This document shows positions 54,101-62,714 of a stretch of DNA of 64,000 bases, piece after piece. The translations under genes were made by a program, and so were the position numbers. Where the stretch lies: the NCBI RefSeq assembly GCF_008386695.1, contig NZ_VUOC01000004.1, positions 2,048,327-2,112,326 on the forward strand. The letters run 5' to 3'. A model generated the notes under the pieces. The model was not told where the DNA came from, searched no databases, and worked only from the letters and a program-made list of their open reading frames with translations. This stretch comes from Chitinophaga agrisoli (GTDB lineage Bacteria; Bacteroidota; Bacteroidia; Chitinophagales; Chitinophagaceae). The number at the start of each line of letters is the position of its first letter. Within the stretch, counting starts at the first letter, position 1.

Positions 54101-54130
54101 CCACATCAACCCCAGATCAAGTCCACATCA
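54101..54130. repeat. Three direct repeats with 11-bp period upstream of the redox operon
   Basis: CCACATCA (54101), CCAGATCA (54112) and CCACATCA (54123) recur every 11 bp, one helical turn, in the 200-bp region upstream of the TDT gene. On the transcribed side they read TGATGTGG/TGATCTGG. Helically phased copies are typical of cooperative activator binding. Confidence 0.6.
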
Positions 54131-54222
54131 GGTCCGCCTTATCTCCACGTGCACCTGCAGTGTGACTGCTATTTACTCCTACTGTGCTCCGTAGTTAATA
54201 TAGTATCACCCCGGGAATTACG

Positions 54223-57200
54223 CTATTTGATCTCTTCCAGCATTTCCTTCACGGCGGCCTCCAGCTGGGCGTCTTTACCCGCCAGGAAATCTTCGTACCG
54301 CAAAGGCACCTTTATATCCGGCTCTACCTGCAGGTTCTCTGTAGGGCGCCCTTCCTGGCCAATAGTAGCCACCATAGGGATACCGAATATCAGGGTAGGA
54401 TCTATCTGCGTTTCCCACCACACTGCCGTACCCGTACCGGCTACCGGCATACCAATAAGTTTACCTATATGGCCCTGTTTGTAGATATAGGGGAAGATGA
54501 AAGCATCGCTATAGTTGCCTTCGCTCATGAGCACACAACTGGGGCGCTGCCATTGTCCCTGGGGCTCGCCGCCTTTCAGCTTCTCGCCCTGGGGCGCAAA
54601 CTCCAGGTATTTTTTACCGCTCAGGAAATTATAGAGATCATCATGCAACCATCCGCCGCCATTAAAACGGGTATCTACGATCAAGGCCTGTTTGCCGCGG
54701 TTTTTGCCCATTACCTCATCGTATACGGAGCGGTAGCTGGCGTCATTCATACCCTGCACATGCACATATCCCACTTTGCCGTTACTGAGCTTATCTACCA
54801 TTTTACGCATATTGTCTACCCAGCGTTTGTACTGCAAATTGCCTTCATCCATGTAGCTGATGCCTTTTACGGTCTCTTCCCAGCGGCTGTTGGTAGCCGG
54901 GTCATAAATGCTCACCAGTATGTTATTGCCAGCCTTACGGTTCAGCAGTGTGGCCCAGTCAATGGCCATGGTAACAGGCACGCCGTCTATCTTTTCGATG
55001 ATATTACCTTTTTTAAGCTTGCTGCCGGCCTTATCAAACGGACCGCCATTGATCACCTCATCTACTTTCAGGCCATCCTGCGTATAGGTCTCGTCATAGA
55101 ACAGGCCCAGGGAGGCGGTGTTATCCCCGTCTGTACGCCCGGGATTATAACGGCCACCGGTATGGGAACCGTTCAGCTCTCCCAGCAGCTCGCTCAGCAA
55201 CTCCTGGAAATCGTAGTTATTGCTGATATGTGGCAGGAAACGCGCATAGTTATCATAGTACATTTTCCAGTCCAGCTGGCGCAGGCTGGGATCATAGAAC
55301 TTCTCCTTCACCTGCTTCCAGGCATGCTGTAATATATAAGCGCGTTCTGCGGCCTGGTTCAGCACCATCTCCGTACGGATGTTCACCGGGGTGATCTTGC
55401 CGGATGCAGCGTCTACCTTTACCACGCTGCCATTGTTGCTTACAAAAAGGGTATTGCCATCTTTACTTAACGCCATACTACCCGGCGAACCGCCTAATTT
55501 GGCTAATATTTTGGTCTCGCCGGTACGCGGTTCTGTTACCCAAAGATCATAACCTTTTTCAAAAGCTGCCATGTAATACAGTTTGCCGGCGTCTTTGCTC
55601 AGCACATAATCACTGATGGAGGCGCTGTTGATGGTTAGCCGCAGCTGCCGGCTTTCCAGGTTGGTAAAGTCCGGTTTAAAACCCTTCTTAACGCCAGTGG
55701 TATCTATACCGGTAGCGCGGGTAGAGTCTTTGGATGATTTGCGCTCGTTATCTTCCCGCTCCTTCAGCAGGTTAAACTCATCTTTGGTCAACTTATATTT
55801 ATCATAGGTCTCCTGGTCAAAGAACACGGCATATACATCCACTTCGCGGCTACCCTGGCGGGCCAGGGATTTACGGCCTTCGCGGCTGGTGGTCCAGGTA
55901 AGCATTTTACCATCAGTGGCCCATTTGCTGTTGTTCTCGCCAAAGCCGCTGTTGATGGGATATACCGGTTCGCCTTTACCGTCGGCGGCAAGCAGCGCCA
56001 CATTGCGCATACTAAAATATCCCTGCTGATCGTCCGTTACGATCCATTTGCCGTCAGGGCTCCAGGTAAAGGTCCAGTCGCCGTCTGAATAAGAGTGGTT
56101 CTGTCCGGCGGGTAACAGCACACGGCTTTTACCGGATGCAATATTGAGCACCTTCAGCACATTGCGGTTCTCCACATACGCTACCTCTTTACTGTCCGGC
56201 GAGAACTCCGGCTGAAACTCCTCTGCCGCCGTAGCGATCAACGGCTCTTCCTTTAACAGGGTGGCGGCAAAGAAATAAGGCTCTTCTTTACGCACAATGG
56301 TGCTCTGATAGATATCCCAATTGCCATTGCGCTCTGCCGCATAGGCCAGGCGTTTACCATCCGGCGACCATGCCACCATCCGCTCCTGCTGCGGGGTGTT
56401 GGTCACCCGTTTGGTCATATTACCTTCTACGCTGCTGACAAACACCTCTCCCCTGGCAATAAAGGCCATTTCCTTGCCATTGGGGCTCATGGCAAACTCC
56501 GTGATATTGCCGCTTACGGGCAGGTATTTATCGGTAGCCATACGGCCGTCATTAAATACCTGTACATTCACCTTTTTAGGTTGCTGTCCTTCTTTAAGCG
56601 TATAGATCTCGCCGTTATAAGTAAAACATAATGTATTATCAGTAGCGCGGGATAGATGCCGCACCGGGTGTTTATCAAAATGGGTAAGCTGTTCCATCTT
56701 GCTCTTGTCCGTCAAAGACGCTTTGAACAGGTTCTGCGAGATACCGCCTTTTTCACTCAGGTAGTATACTTCGTTATCACTGCCAAACAGCGGCTCACGG
56801 TCTTCCCCTACATAATCCGATAGCTGGGTATAGCTTTTTTTGCTGATATCATACAGCCATATATCACGCGTAACAGCAGATACATGGTGTTTACGCCAGG
56901 GATCCTCATAACCTTTACGGTCCTGGAACACCAGCTGGCTGCCATTGCTGTTATAGTGCGCGCACTCCGCCCCTGCTGCGCTTAGCAGGATGGCGCGGCC
57001 ACCGGTAACAGGCACGGTGTACAGGTTATTGAACAGGCGGGGCGAGGCAAAACGCACGCTGGCGGAGGGCTGCACATGATTGCTGCCAATCAGCACCTGC
57101 TTATTATCCGGCGTAAAATCATACGGAAGATCTGTGGTGCTGTTAGTGGTAAGCCGTACCGGCGTGCCGCCTGTGGCGGGTATTACATATACGTCAAAGT

Positions 57201-57459
57201 TGCCATAGCGGTCGCTGGCAAATGCGATGGACTTACCGTCATGGCTCCATACAGGCATCATATCCTGCGCTTCATGAATGGTGAGGGGGATAGCGGGGCC
57301 GCCGTTTACATCTACCCGGTAAATATCTCCCTTATAGCCAAAGGCGATGGTCTTTCCATCGGGAGAAATAGCCGGGTACCGTAACCATAGGGCATTGTCC
57401 TGGGCATAGACGGCCGTGGCCATTAGCCAGGCAGTACAGGTAAAGAGTAATTGTTTCAT
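54223..57459 (-). CDS. Tricorn-like S41 peptidase with beta-propeller and PDZ domains
   Basis: The 1078-residue secreted protein has a signal peptide (1-19), then WD40-like/PD40 propeller repeats such as YPAISPDGKTIAFGYKGDIY and PVWSHDGKSIAFASDRYGN (about 20-640). A tricorn core domain follows, then a PDZ domain (about 770-850) and the S41 catalytic domain. The latter contains QALIVDTRFNGGGWLHDDL and SEGNYSDAF, with Ser984 the likely nucleophile. It degrades peptides in the periplasm. Length and order match Bacteroidota tricorn homologs. It appears monocistronic. Confidence 0.93.
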   Translation of the reverse strand: MKQLLFTCTAWLMATAVYAQDNALWLRYPAISPDGKTIAFGYKGDIYRVDVNGGPAIPLTIHEAQDMMPVWSHDGKSIAFASDRYGNFDVYVIPATGGTPVRLTTNSTTDLPYDFTPDNKQVLIGSNHVQPSASVRFASPRLFNNLYTVPVTGGRAILLSAAGAECAHYNSNGSQLVFQDRKGYEDPWRKHHVSAVTRDIWLYDISKKSYTQLSDYVGEDREPLFGSDNEVYYLSEKGGISQNLFKASLTDKSKMEQLTHFDKHPVRHLSRATDNTLCFTYNGEIYTLKEGQQPKKVNVQVFNDGRMATDKYLPVSGNITEFAMSPNGKEMAFIARGEVFVSSVEGNMTKRVTNTPQQERMVAWSPDGKRLAYAAERNGNWDIYQSTIVRKEEPYFFAATLLKEEPLIATAAEEFQPEFSPDSKEVAYVENRNVLKVLNIASGKSRVLLPAGQNHSYSDGDWTFTWSPDGKWIVTDDQQGYFSMRNVALLAADGKGEPVYPINSGFGENNSKWATDGKMLTWTTSREGRKSLARQGSREVDVYAVFFDQETYDKYKLTKDEFNLLKEREDNERKSSKDSTRATGIDTTGVKKGFKPDFTNLESRQLRLTINSASISDYVLSKDAGKLYYMAAFEKGYDLWVTEPRTGETKILAKLGGSPGSMALSKDGNTLFVSNNGSVVKVDAASGKITPVNIRTEMVLNQAAERAYILQHAWKQVKEKFYDPSLRQLDWKMYYDNYARFLPHISNNYDFQELLSELLGELNGSHTGGRYNPGRTDGDNTASLGLFYDETYTQDGLKVDEVINGGPFDKAGSKLKKGNIIEKIDGVPVTMAIDWATLLNRKAGNNILVSIYDPATNSRWEETVKGISYMDEGNLQYKRWVDNMRKMVDKLSNGKVGYVHVQGMNDASYRSVYDEVMGKNRGKQALIVDTRFNGGGWLHDDLYNFLSGKKYLEFAPQGEKLKGGEPQGQWQRPSCVLMSEGNYSDAFIFPYIYKQGHIGKLIGMPVAGTGTAVWWETQIDPTLIFGIPMVATIGQEGRPTENLQVEPDIKVPLRYEDFLAGKDAQLEAAVKEMLEEIK

Positions 57460-57481
57460 AAGTGTTTAAAAGGTCTAGATT

Positions 57482-57496
57482 ATTGTTGGCAACAAT
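57482..57496. promoter_or_regulatory. Inverted repeat upstream of the S41 peptidase gene
   Basis: ATTGTTG and CAACAAT flank a single G, a 15-bp inverted repeat ending 23 bp before the start codon. It could be an operator; no regulator is adjacent. Confidence 0.35.
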
Positions 57497-57594
57497 TGGG
57501 CATATTGCCAGTGCTTCTTTTGGTTGATGGTAAAATAGGGAAAATGCGGGGTATTACGGGTTGTATATTGACGAATGGCGTTTTAGCCGGATGA

Positions 57595-58056
57595 TCATTT
57601 GTCCTGGATAGCCGCCAGTTCATCCAGGAAGGCCGTTTGTCTTTCGTTCATCATTTGCCGTGCCTCCGCCAGCGTATACCAGGCCGCACGGTCTATCTCC
57701 GGGAAAACGCGTTGCTTGCCGCTACGGGGCGGCCATTCTATGGTAAAGGTATTACTGGTGATAGCATCCGCATCCAGGTTGCCGGATACGGCCCAGCATA
57801 ACACTACTTTACCGCCTTTTTGTTTAATGGGGTGCAGGGGGATGAATTGTCCCTGGGGCCTATAGCCAGTTTCCTCCTCAAACTCCCGGATGGCGGCCTG
57901 CAGCGGCTCCTCCTCCGCAGGGTACTCCCCTTTGGGAATGGTCCAGTGGCCGGCGTCCTTTTTAGCGAAAAAAGGACCGCCCGGATGTACCAACAGTACT
58001 TCCAGGCCACGGCCCTTACGGCGGAAGAGTAAGATACCTGCGCTTTGTTTAGCCAT
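57595..58056 (-). CDS. Nudix hydrolase
   Basis: The 153-residue protein has a complete Nudix box GEYPAEEEPLQAAIREFEEE-TGY (residues 43-65, hyphen added), with REFEEE supplying the metal-binding glutamates. The N-terminus SAGILLFRR and VLLVHPGGP fits the ADP-ribose/NTP-type subgroup sometimes labelled NUDIX domain-containing protein. It cleaves nucleoside diphosphates linked to another group; the exact substrate is unknown. A perfect -7 element lies just upstream. Confidence 0.92.
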   Translation of the reverse strand: MAKQSAGILLFRRKGRGLEVLLVHPGGPFFAKKDAGHWTIPKGEYPAEEEPLQAAIREFEEETGYRPQGQFIPLHPIKQKGGKVVLCWAVSGNLDADAITSNTFTIEWPPRSGKQRVFPEIDRAAWYTLAEARQMMNERQTAFLDELAAIQDK

Positions 58057-58070
58057 ATAGCGGGTTTATA

Positions 58071-58078
58071 CAAAGATA
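58071..58078 (-). promoter_or_regulatory. -7 promoter element (TATCTTTG) for the Nudix gene
   Basis: TATCTTTG on the minus strand matches TAnnTTTG exactly, 15 bp upstream of the start codon, predicting a leader of about 10 nt. A canonical -33 TTG is not seen at the normal spacing. Confidence 0.45.
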
Positions 58079-58136
58079 AGGATGCCCGTTATTGCAGCAT
58101 AAAAGATGCCCGGTTTATGTCCTTCAAACACGCCCA

Positions 58137-58472
58137 TTATTTCTTTGGCTTCGCATGTTTTGTTTTCAGGAAAGTATCCAGCTGTTTCAAACGCTTAGTC
58201 CAGTACGCTTCAAAGAAGCTGATCCATTCCTTTAGCTCATCAAAGCCCTGCTGGTTCAGCTCGCAATACCGTTCGCGCCCCTGCGCGGTAATGGTAATAA
58301 AACCTGCATCATACAGCACTTTGATATGTTTGGATACCGCCGGGCGGCTGATATCAAAACTATCTGCAATTGCATTGATGTTCTGCTTCTCCTTTGACAG
58401 CATCAGCAAGATCTCGCGACGGCTGGGATCAGATAATGCCTGAAAGCAATCCGCTGTTTTAACGTTCGCCAT
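58137..58472 (-). CDS. ArsR-family winged-helix regulator
   Basis: The 111-residue protein has FQALSDPSRREILLMLSKEK, INAIADSFDISRPAVSKHIK (recognition helix) and the wing ITITAQGRERYCELN. It lacks the CxC metal site of ArsR/SmtB sensors, so it belongs to the branch that pairs with SRPBCC/AHSA1 proteins. It overlaps the upstream SRPBCC gene by 14 bp and probably represses their shared promoter through the two operators at 58917-58960. Confidence 0.92.
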   Translation of the reverse strand: MANVKTADCFQALSDPSRREILLMLSKEKQNINAIADSFDISRPAVSKHIKVLYDAGFITITAQGRERYCELNQQGFDELKEWISFFEAYWTKRLKQLDTFLKTKHAKPKK

Positions 58473-58911
58473 AAACCACTTGTTGTACTATTTTCTCCAA
58501 CCGTTTGATGATCTTGTTCTTCCACCCCATTTCCATGATAAAGCTGGTAAAGATGTTCTTAGGTCCTTTAAAACCGGTATGCGCCAGGTGCAGCTCCGTG
58601 CCGTTATCCTTGGGCGATAGTGTCCAGGTAACAACGGTATCCAGCGTGATTACGCCCTCCGAAGGGCCGCCCTTAAAGGAATAAGCCAGCTTCCGCAGCG
58701 GGATCACTTCCAGCACCTCGAAGTACATTTTACCGTCCCAACCCATCCTGGGGCGCGCGGGTTGTACTTCCATCCATTTAAAGCCTACCTCCGCTTTAAA
58801 ATCGCCGGACCGCATGGACCACTGCTTCAGTAACTCCGGCTCTGTTAAACAATCCCAGATTGTCTCTACAGGGTAAGGGTAAAACCATTTAAGGCGAACA
58901 TTCCTTTCCAT
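58459..58911 (-). CDS. SRPBCC (AHSA1-like) domain protein
   Basis: The 150-residue protein has the hydrophobic-ligand-binding START/AHSA1 layout: VRLKWFYPYPVETIWDCLTE at the N-terminus, WEVQPARPR-like strands, and the long C-terminal helix MEMGWKNKIIKRLEKIVQQV. Family members bind lipids or aromatic ligands, or act as Hsp90-activator-like proteins; the ligand is unknown. It is co-transcribed with the downstream ArsR regulator, a recurrent pairing. Confidence 0.88.
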   Translation of the reverse strand: MERNVRLKWFYPYPVETIWDCLTEPELLKQWSMRSGDFKAEVGFKWMEVQPARPRMGWDGKMYFEVLEVIPLRKLAYSFKGGPSEGVITLDTVVTWTLSPKDNGTELHLAHTGFKGPKNIFTSFIMEMGWKNKIIKRLEKIVQQVVYGER

Positions 58912-58916
58912 ATTAT

Positions 58917-58964
58917 GTAACTTTTAAGTTACTCAAATGTATATGTAACTTTTGAATTACGCAA
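58917..58964 (-). promoter_or_regulatory. Promoter with two ArsR-type operators
   Basis: On the minus strand TTG (58964-58962) is followed after 20 bp by TACATTTG (58941-58934), a near-perfect promoter. Two related inverted repeats, GTAACTTTTAAGTTAC (58917-58932) and GTAACTTTTGAATTAC (58945-58960), start 28 bp apart. One fills the spacer and the other covers the predicted start of transcription. This fits repression by the ArsR protein encoded downstream. Confidence 0.7.
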
Positions 58965-59283
58965 TTATTTTTTTGTAGGGGGATGGTCTCCAGATCTGCA
59001 TGTCCGGACCGGCATCGTTCAGGGGCAGTTGATACCCCTCATTTGGTGGTAGGGTGTAACGTTTACATGCAGTTGCAGTAACGTTGCTATGCAGTTACGC
59101 AGCAATAACCATCCAATTCAGGGTGAAAAACCGGCCCGTCTTCCGCGCGGAAATTCCACACTACTGTACCGCTTCCTGCACACAACCCGCCCGCTGACCC
59201 TGCTCCACTGCCTAGCGCACAACGGCATGGCTTGTTCTTTGTACCATTTCCGCAGAACGTATTCATCACCCAAAAACAGCATC
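58965..59283. other. Intergenic region between divergent units
   Basis: About 320 bp without a supported gene. It contains a short repetitive patch around 59068-59108 in which ATGCAGTT occurs twice near GTAACGTTGCT and inverted relatives. No promoter of the usual pattern is clear for the plus-strand gene at 59284. Confidence 0.35.
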
Positions 59284-59511
59284 ATGTCACAGGAAGATAA
59301 AAACAAGCTCCGCCGTGAGGATATCACCGGCAAGCCGGACCAGTCAGAAGCGGAAATAGCCCAGACAGAACGGGAAAGCCATAACAAGGGCGCCGGTGAG
59401 GCTAACCCTGATATCGCTAAACAGCGGGAGGAGTTACAAAAAGCACCGGAAAGCGATAAACATCAGACGGAACAAAAATCAGGTAAAATAAGCGACGATC
59501 GCAAACATTAA
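59284..59511 (+). CDS. Small, highly charged, probably disordered protein
   Basis: The 75-residue product from ATG 59284 starts MSQEDKNKLRREDITGKPD. It is almost entirely Lys, Glu, Asp, Gln, Ser and Asn without hydrophobic core. An upstream ATG at 59089 opens the same frame, but that extension has different composition and is unlikely. Such proteins in Bacteroidota often accompany stress genes. The SDR gene follows 23 bp later. Confidence 0.55.
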   Translation: MSQEDKNKLRREDITGKPDQSEAEIAQTERESHNKGAGEANPDIAKQREELQKAPESDKHQTEQKSGKISDDRKH

Positions 59512-59534
59512 CATTCATCCAAAAACGTTTAATC

Positions 59535-60437
59535 ATGCCAGTAGTGAATGTAGAAAACCGTAATGAATATGCCCTTATTACAGGCGCCACCAGCGGCTTT
59601 GGGTACGAGCTGGCAAAACTATTTGCCAAAGACAGCATCAACCTGGTGCTGGTAGCCCGTTCAGAAGAACGCCTGCAAGAGGTGACGGACACGCTCAAAC
59701 AGGCATATAACGTGGAAGTAACACCCATCACCTGCGACCTGTTCAAACCAGATGCAGCCAGGGAACTATATAACGAGGTAACAGCCAGGGGCATTATAGT
59801 GAACTACCTTGTAAATGACGCCGGACAGGGCGAATGGGGCCCGTTCATTGAAACAGACCTGCAACGCAGCCTGGATATCATACAACTGAACATCAGCTCC
59901 CTCGTGGCGCTGACCAAATACTTTGCAACGGATATGGCTGCACGGGGCGAAGGCCGCATTCTTCAACTAGGCTCCGAAGCCGGCAAAGCGCCCATGCCTT
60001 TGCTGGCGGTATACGCCGCTACCAAAGCATTTGTGATCTCTTTCAGCGTAGCATTAAGCAACGAGTTGGAAGATACCGGCGTTACCATGACGGTACTAAT
60101 GCCCGGCGCTGCGGATACAGACTTCTTCCACAAGGCTAATGCAGAGATCACAAAGACCTACCGCGAAGAAGACCTGCAAACCCCGGAAGAGGTAGCGCAG
60201 GACGGCTACGACGCATTAATGAGCGGCGAAAGCAAAGTGATCTCCGGTGGCAAGACCAAACAACATGTATATATGGCCAATATGATGAGCGACCAGGCCA
60301 ATGCAGCTAATATGCGCAAGAAAATGGAGCCATCTGATAAAGTAGACGGCCGCGACTACCCGCAGCATGATGCCTCCCGCGAAGAACGCGAAACCATTGG
60401 CACATCCTCCGGCGACAGAATAGCAGATAAACAATAA
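59535..60437 (+). CDS. SDR-family oxidoreductase with charged C-terminal extension
   Basis: The 300-residue protein has the classical SDR motifs TGATSGFGYELAKLF (coenzyme binding), LVNDAGQGEWG, Ser in LQLGSEAG and the catalytic YAATK. After about residue 250 a polar tail (KVDGRDYPQHDASREERE) extends beyond the fold and resembles the composition of the small protein before it. It reduces an unknown carbonyl substrate with NAD(P)H. The pair is closed by a terminator at 60463. Confidence 0.9.
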   Translation: MPVVNVENRNEYALITGATSGFGYELAKLFAKDSINLVLVARSEERLQEVTDTLKQAYNVEVTPITCDLFKPDAARELYNEVTARGIIVNYLVNDAGQGEWGPFIETDLQRSLDIIQLNISSLVALTKYFATDMAARGEGRILQLGSEAGKAPMPLLAVYAATKAFVISFSVALSNELEDTGVTMTVLMPGAADTDFFHKANAEITKTYREEDLQTPEEVAQDGYDALMSGESKVISGGKTKQHVYMANMMSDQANAANMRKKMEPSDKVDGRDYPQHDASREERETIGTSSGDRIADKQ

Positions 60438-60462
60438 GGATTTAACCTACCAACATACCCCC

Positions 60463-60496
60463 AGGGCCGTTCCGGAATGGAGCGGCCCTATTTTTT
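60463..60496 (+). terminator. Rho-independent terminator
   Basis: A 7-bp GC stem (AGGGCCG / CGGCCCT) with a 13-base loop is followed by ATTTTTT. It lies 26 bp after the SDR stop codon. Confidence 0.8.
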
Positions 60497-60597
60497 ATAC
60501 CAACTGCCAGCTATCATACATGAACGCTTGTCCCAAAAGTTTGGATGTCTTCTGCAAAAACTATAAATTGAATGTCACTGATACAATTCTATTCACC

Positions 60598-62229
60598 ATG
60601 ATCGCTGCGATGAAAAAAGGTTTTCTCCTGAGCACTGCGCTGCTGCTAACAGCGGCCCTATCTGCACAAAACCCGGTAAAGACAACGAATGGCATGCTTG
60701 CTGGTATAACAGAAAAAAGCGGGGTACAATCCTATAAAGGCATTCCTTATGCTGCGCCTCCTGTGGGAGACCTGCGCTGGAAAGCACCGCAACCCGCCGC
60801 TAACTGGGAAGGCACGCGCAAAGCAGATCATTTTGGGCCACGCGCTATGCAGCCGCCCATCTTTGGCGATATGAACTTCCGGTCTGATGGCATGGGCGAA
60901 GATTGTTTATACCTGAATGTATGGGTACCACCCGGACAAAAAAGCAAAAAGCTGCTGCCCGTACTGGTATATTTTTATGGCGGCGGCTTTGTTGCCGGCG
61001 ATGGATCAGAACCGCGGTATGATGGCGAAAGCATGGCAAAAAAAGGTATTGTATCCCTTACGGTAAACTACCGCCTGGGCCTGTTCGGCTTTATGGCCCA
61101 CCCGGAGCTCACCAAAGAATCGCCAGACCATGCCTCTGGCAACTATGCTTTGATGGACCAGGCAGCCGCCCTGAAATGGGTACAGGAAAACATCTCTGCC
61201 TTCGGCGGCGATCCTAAAAGAGTGACCATCGCAGGCGAATCCGCCGGCTCCATTGCCGTGAGCGCACTAATGGCCTCTCCCCTTTCCAAAGACCTGATAG
61301 CCGGCGCTATTGGCGAAAGCGGCTCTATGATGGGCGCATTGACCGCCGTACCGCTGCAACAGGCAGAGCAAACAGGCGTACAGTTCGCAGCAACCGTAAA
61401 CGCTGCCTCATTGGCCGCACTACGGGCCATGCCGGCAGATAAACTGCTGGAAGCGGCCACCAAATACGGCCCTTTCCGTTTCTCCCCTACCGTGGATGGT
61501 TACTTCTTCCCTAAAGACCTGTTTGCCATTTACGAAGCCGGAGAGCAAGCCCATGTACCCCTGCTGGCAGGATGGAACTCAGAAGAGATGGGCGCCCGCG
61601 GTGTGCTTGACAAACAGGCCCCCACCAAAGAGAATTTTACCCAGGCCGTACAACGTCTCTACGGCGATCATGCGGCCGAAGTACTCAAAGTATACAACCC
61701 TGCCAACGATGCAGACGTAGAGAAAGTAGCCAGGGACCTGGCCAGCGACCGCTTTATCAGTTTCAGCACCTGGAAATGGATAGACCTCCATACCAAAACC
61801 AGCGGACAAACCGTATACCGTTACCTCTACGCCCGGCCCCGCCCGCCTATGCAGGCTTCGATGGGCAATGCCCGGCCCGGGCTGGCTGGCGGCGTTATTA
61901 AAGGCAAGAACACCGGCGCGCCCAAACCGCCGCCGCCTAAAGGCGCCGTACACTCCGCAGAGATAGAATATGCCATGGGCAACCTGGCCAGCAATAAGGT
62001 ATATGCCTGGACCCCGGACGACTATAAAGTATCCGCCGTGATGCAGGCCTATTTTGCCAACTTCATTAAAACAGGAAATCCAAATGGACCGGGCCTGCCG
62101 CAATGGCCCGCAATCACTGGGCAAGATAACGTGCCGGTAATGCATATAGATGTGCGCACCCGCATGGAAAAGGAACAGCACAGGGGCCGTTATCTGTTTA
62201 TGGATCAGCAGCGGGCTGCCAAACAATGA
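60598..62229 (+). CDS. Secreted type-B carboxylesterase
   Basis: I take ATG 60598 (ATG 60610 is also possible), giving about 543 residues with a signal peptide (MKKGFLLSTALLLTAALSAQ). Type-B hallmarks are VQSYKGIPYAAPPVGDLRW, EDCLYLNVWVP, YFYGGGFVAGDG (oxyanion hole) and the GESAGS elbow with Ser215. The catalytic His lies in AVHSAEIEYAMGNL. A Pro/Gly-rich insertion (GAPKPPPPKG) precedes that His. It hydrolyses ester bonds of unknown substrates in the periplasm or outside. Confidence 0.92.
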   Translation: MIAAMKKGFLLSTALLLTAALSAQNPVKTTNGMLAGITEKSGVQSYKGIPYAAPPVGDLRWKAPQPAANWEGTRKADHFGPRAMQPPIFGDMNFRSDGMGEDCLYLNVWVPPGQKSKKLLPVLVYFYGGGFVAGDGSEPRYDGESMAKKGIVSLTVNYRLGLFGFMAHPELTKESPDHASGNYALMDQAAALKWVQENISAFGGDPKRVTIAGESAGSIAVSALMASPLSKDLIAGAIGESGSMMGALTAVPLQQAEQTGVQFAATVNAASLAALRAMPADKLLEAATKYGPFRFSPTVDGYFFPKDLFAIYEAGEQAHVPLLAGWNSEEMGARGVLDKQAPTKENFTQAVQRLYGDHAAEVLKVYNPANDADVEKVARDLASDRFISFSTWKWIDLHTKTSGQTVYRYLYARPRPPMQASMGNARPGLAGGVIKGKNTGAPKPPPPKGAVHSAEIEYAMGNLASNKVYAWTPDDYKVSAVMQAYFANFIKTGNPNGPGLPQWPAITGQDNVPVMHIDVRTRMEKEQHRGRYLFMDQQRAAKQ

Positions 62230-62592
62230 TCAGGATGGTTGTTCATATCGTTTCATGATCTGCTGCAGCAGCTGGTCCTGGTGTGCATCGCCCCACTGGC
62301 CCAGCTGCTGCAGGACCGGCATCAGGCTCTGTGCCAGTTCTGTTAACCCATACTCCACCCGCGGTGGCACCTCCGGATAAATGACCTTGGTCACCAACCC
62401 ATGTTCTTCCAGCTCCTTTAGCTGCATAAACAACACGCGGTGCGATGCTTCCGGTATACGGCGCTGCAACTCGCTGGGACGTTTATACCCCTCATTGATA
62501 AAGTACAGCAGCCGGATCTTCCATTTGCCATACAGGATCTCTGCTACCAGGTCCAGCCCGCAATTCAGTATGGGTATCTTTCTTTCATACAT
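62230..62592 (-). CDS. HxlR-family transcriptional regulator
   Basis: The 120-residue winged-helix protein shows the HxlR pattern: an N-terminal Cys (Cys11), LYGKWKIRLLYFINEGYKRP, ASHRVLFMQLKELEEHGLV (recognition region) and YPEVPPRVEYGLTELAQSL. HxlR proteins sense redox or reactive aldehydes, sometimes through that Cys. It diverges from an SDR gene, with a 22-bp palindrome between them. Its promoter is so close to the ATG that the transcript would be leaderless or nearly so. Confidence 0.92.
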   Translation of the reverse strand: MYERKIPILNCGLDLVAEILYGKWKIRLLYFINEGYKRPSELQRRIPEASHRVLFMQLKELEEHGLVTKVIYPEVPPRVEYGLTELAQSLMPVLQQLGQWGDAHQDQLLQQIMKRYEQPS

Positions 62593-62596
62593 ACTA

Positions 62597-62648
62597 CAAA
62601 TTTACCCCATTGCAGGCCAACCGCCAATAGTGATAAATTTATCACTAT
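62597..62648 (-). promoter_or_regulatory. hxlR promoter and 22-bp palindromic operator
   Basis: A perfect 22-bp palindrome occupies 62627-62648; its half-site is ATAGTGATAAA. On the minus strand TTG (62627-62625), touching the palindrome, is followed after 20 bp by TAAATTTG (62604-62597), an exact -7 match, only 4 bp before the hxlR ATG. Binding of HxlR would cover the -33 side of its own promoter. Confidence 0.7.
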
Positions 62649-62667
62649 CTGAATCCCTTTTCCGTTA

Positions 62668-62698
62668 TTGTTCCGCACCGGCATACCATGGAATTTTG
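62668..62698 (+). promoter_or_regulatory. Promoter for the SDR gene
   Basis: TTG (62668-62670) and GAATTTTG (62691-62698, one mismatch to TAnnTTTG) are separated by 20 bp. Transcription would start near 62703, after the first in-frame ATG (62688), which supports ATG 62715 as the true start. Confidence 0.5.
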
Positions 62699-62714
62699 CA
62701 CTAACAAAAACAAT

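Noticed and set aside
54469-55332. 287-codon plus-strand frame opposite the tricorn-like peptidase
   Set aside because: Antisense to the PDZ/S41 region, which has clear motifs.
62688-62714. Upstream ATG for the SDR gene at 62715
   Set aside because: It overlaps the predicted -7 region, and the extra nine residues do not belong to the SDR fold.
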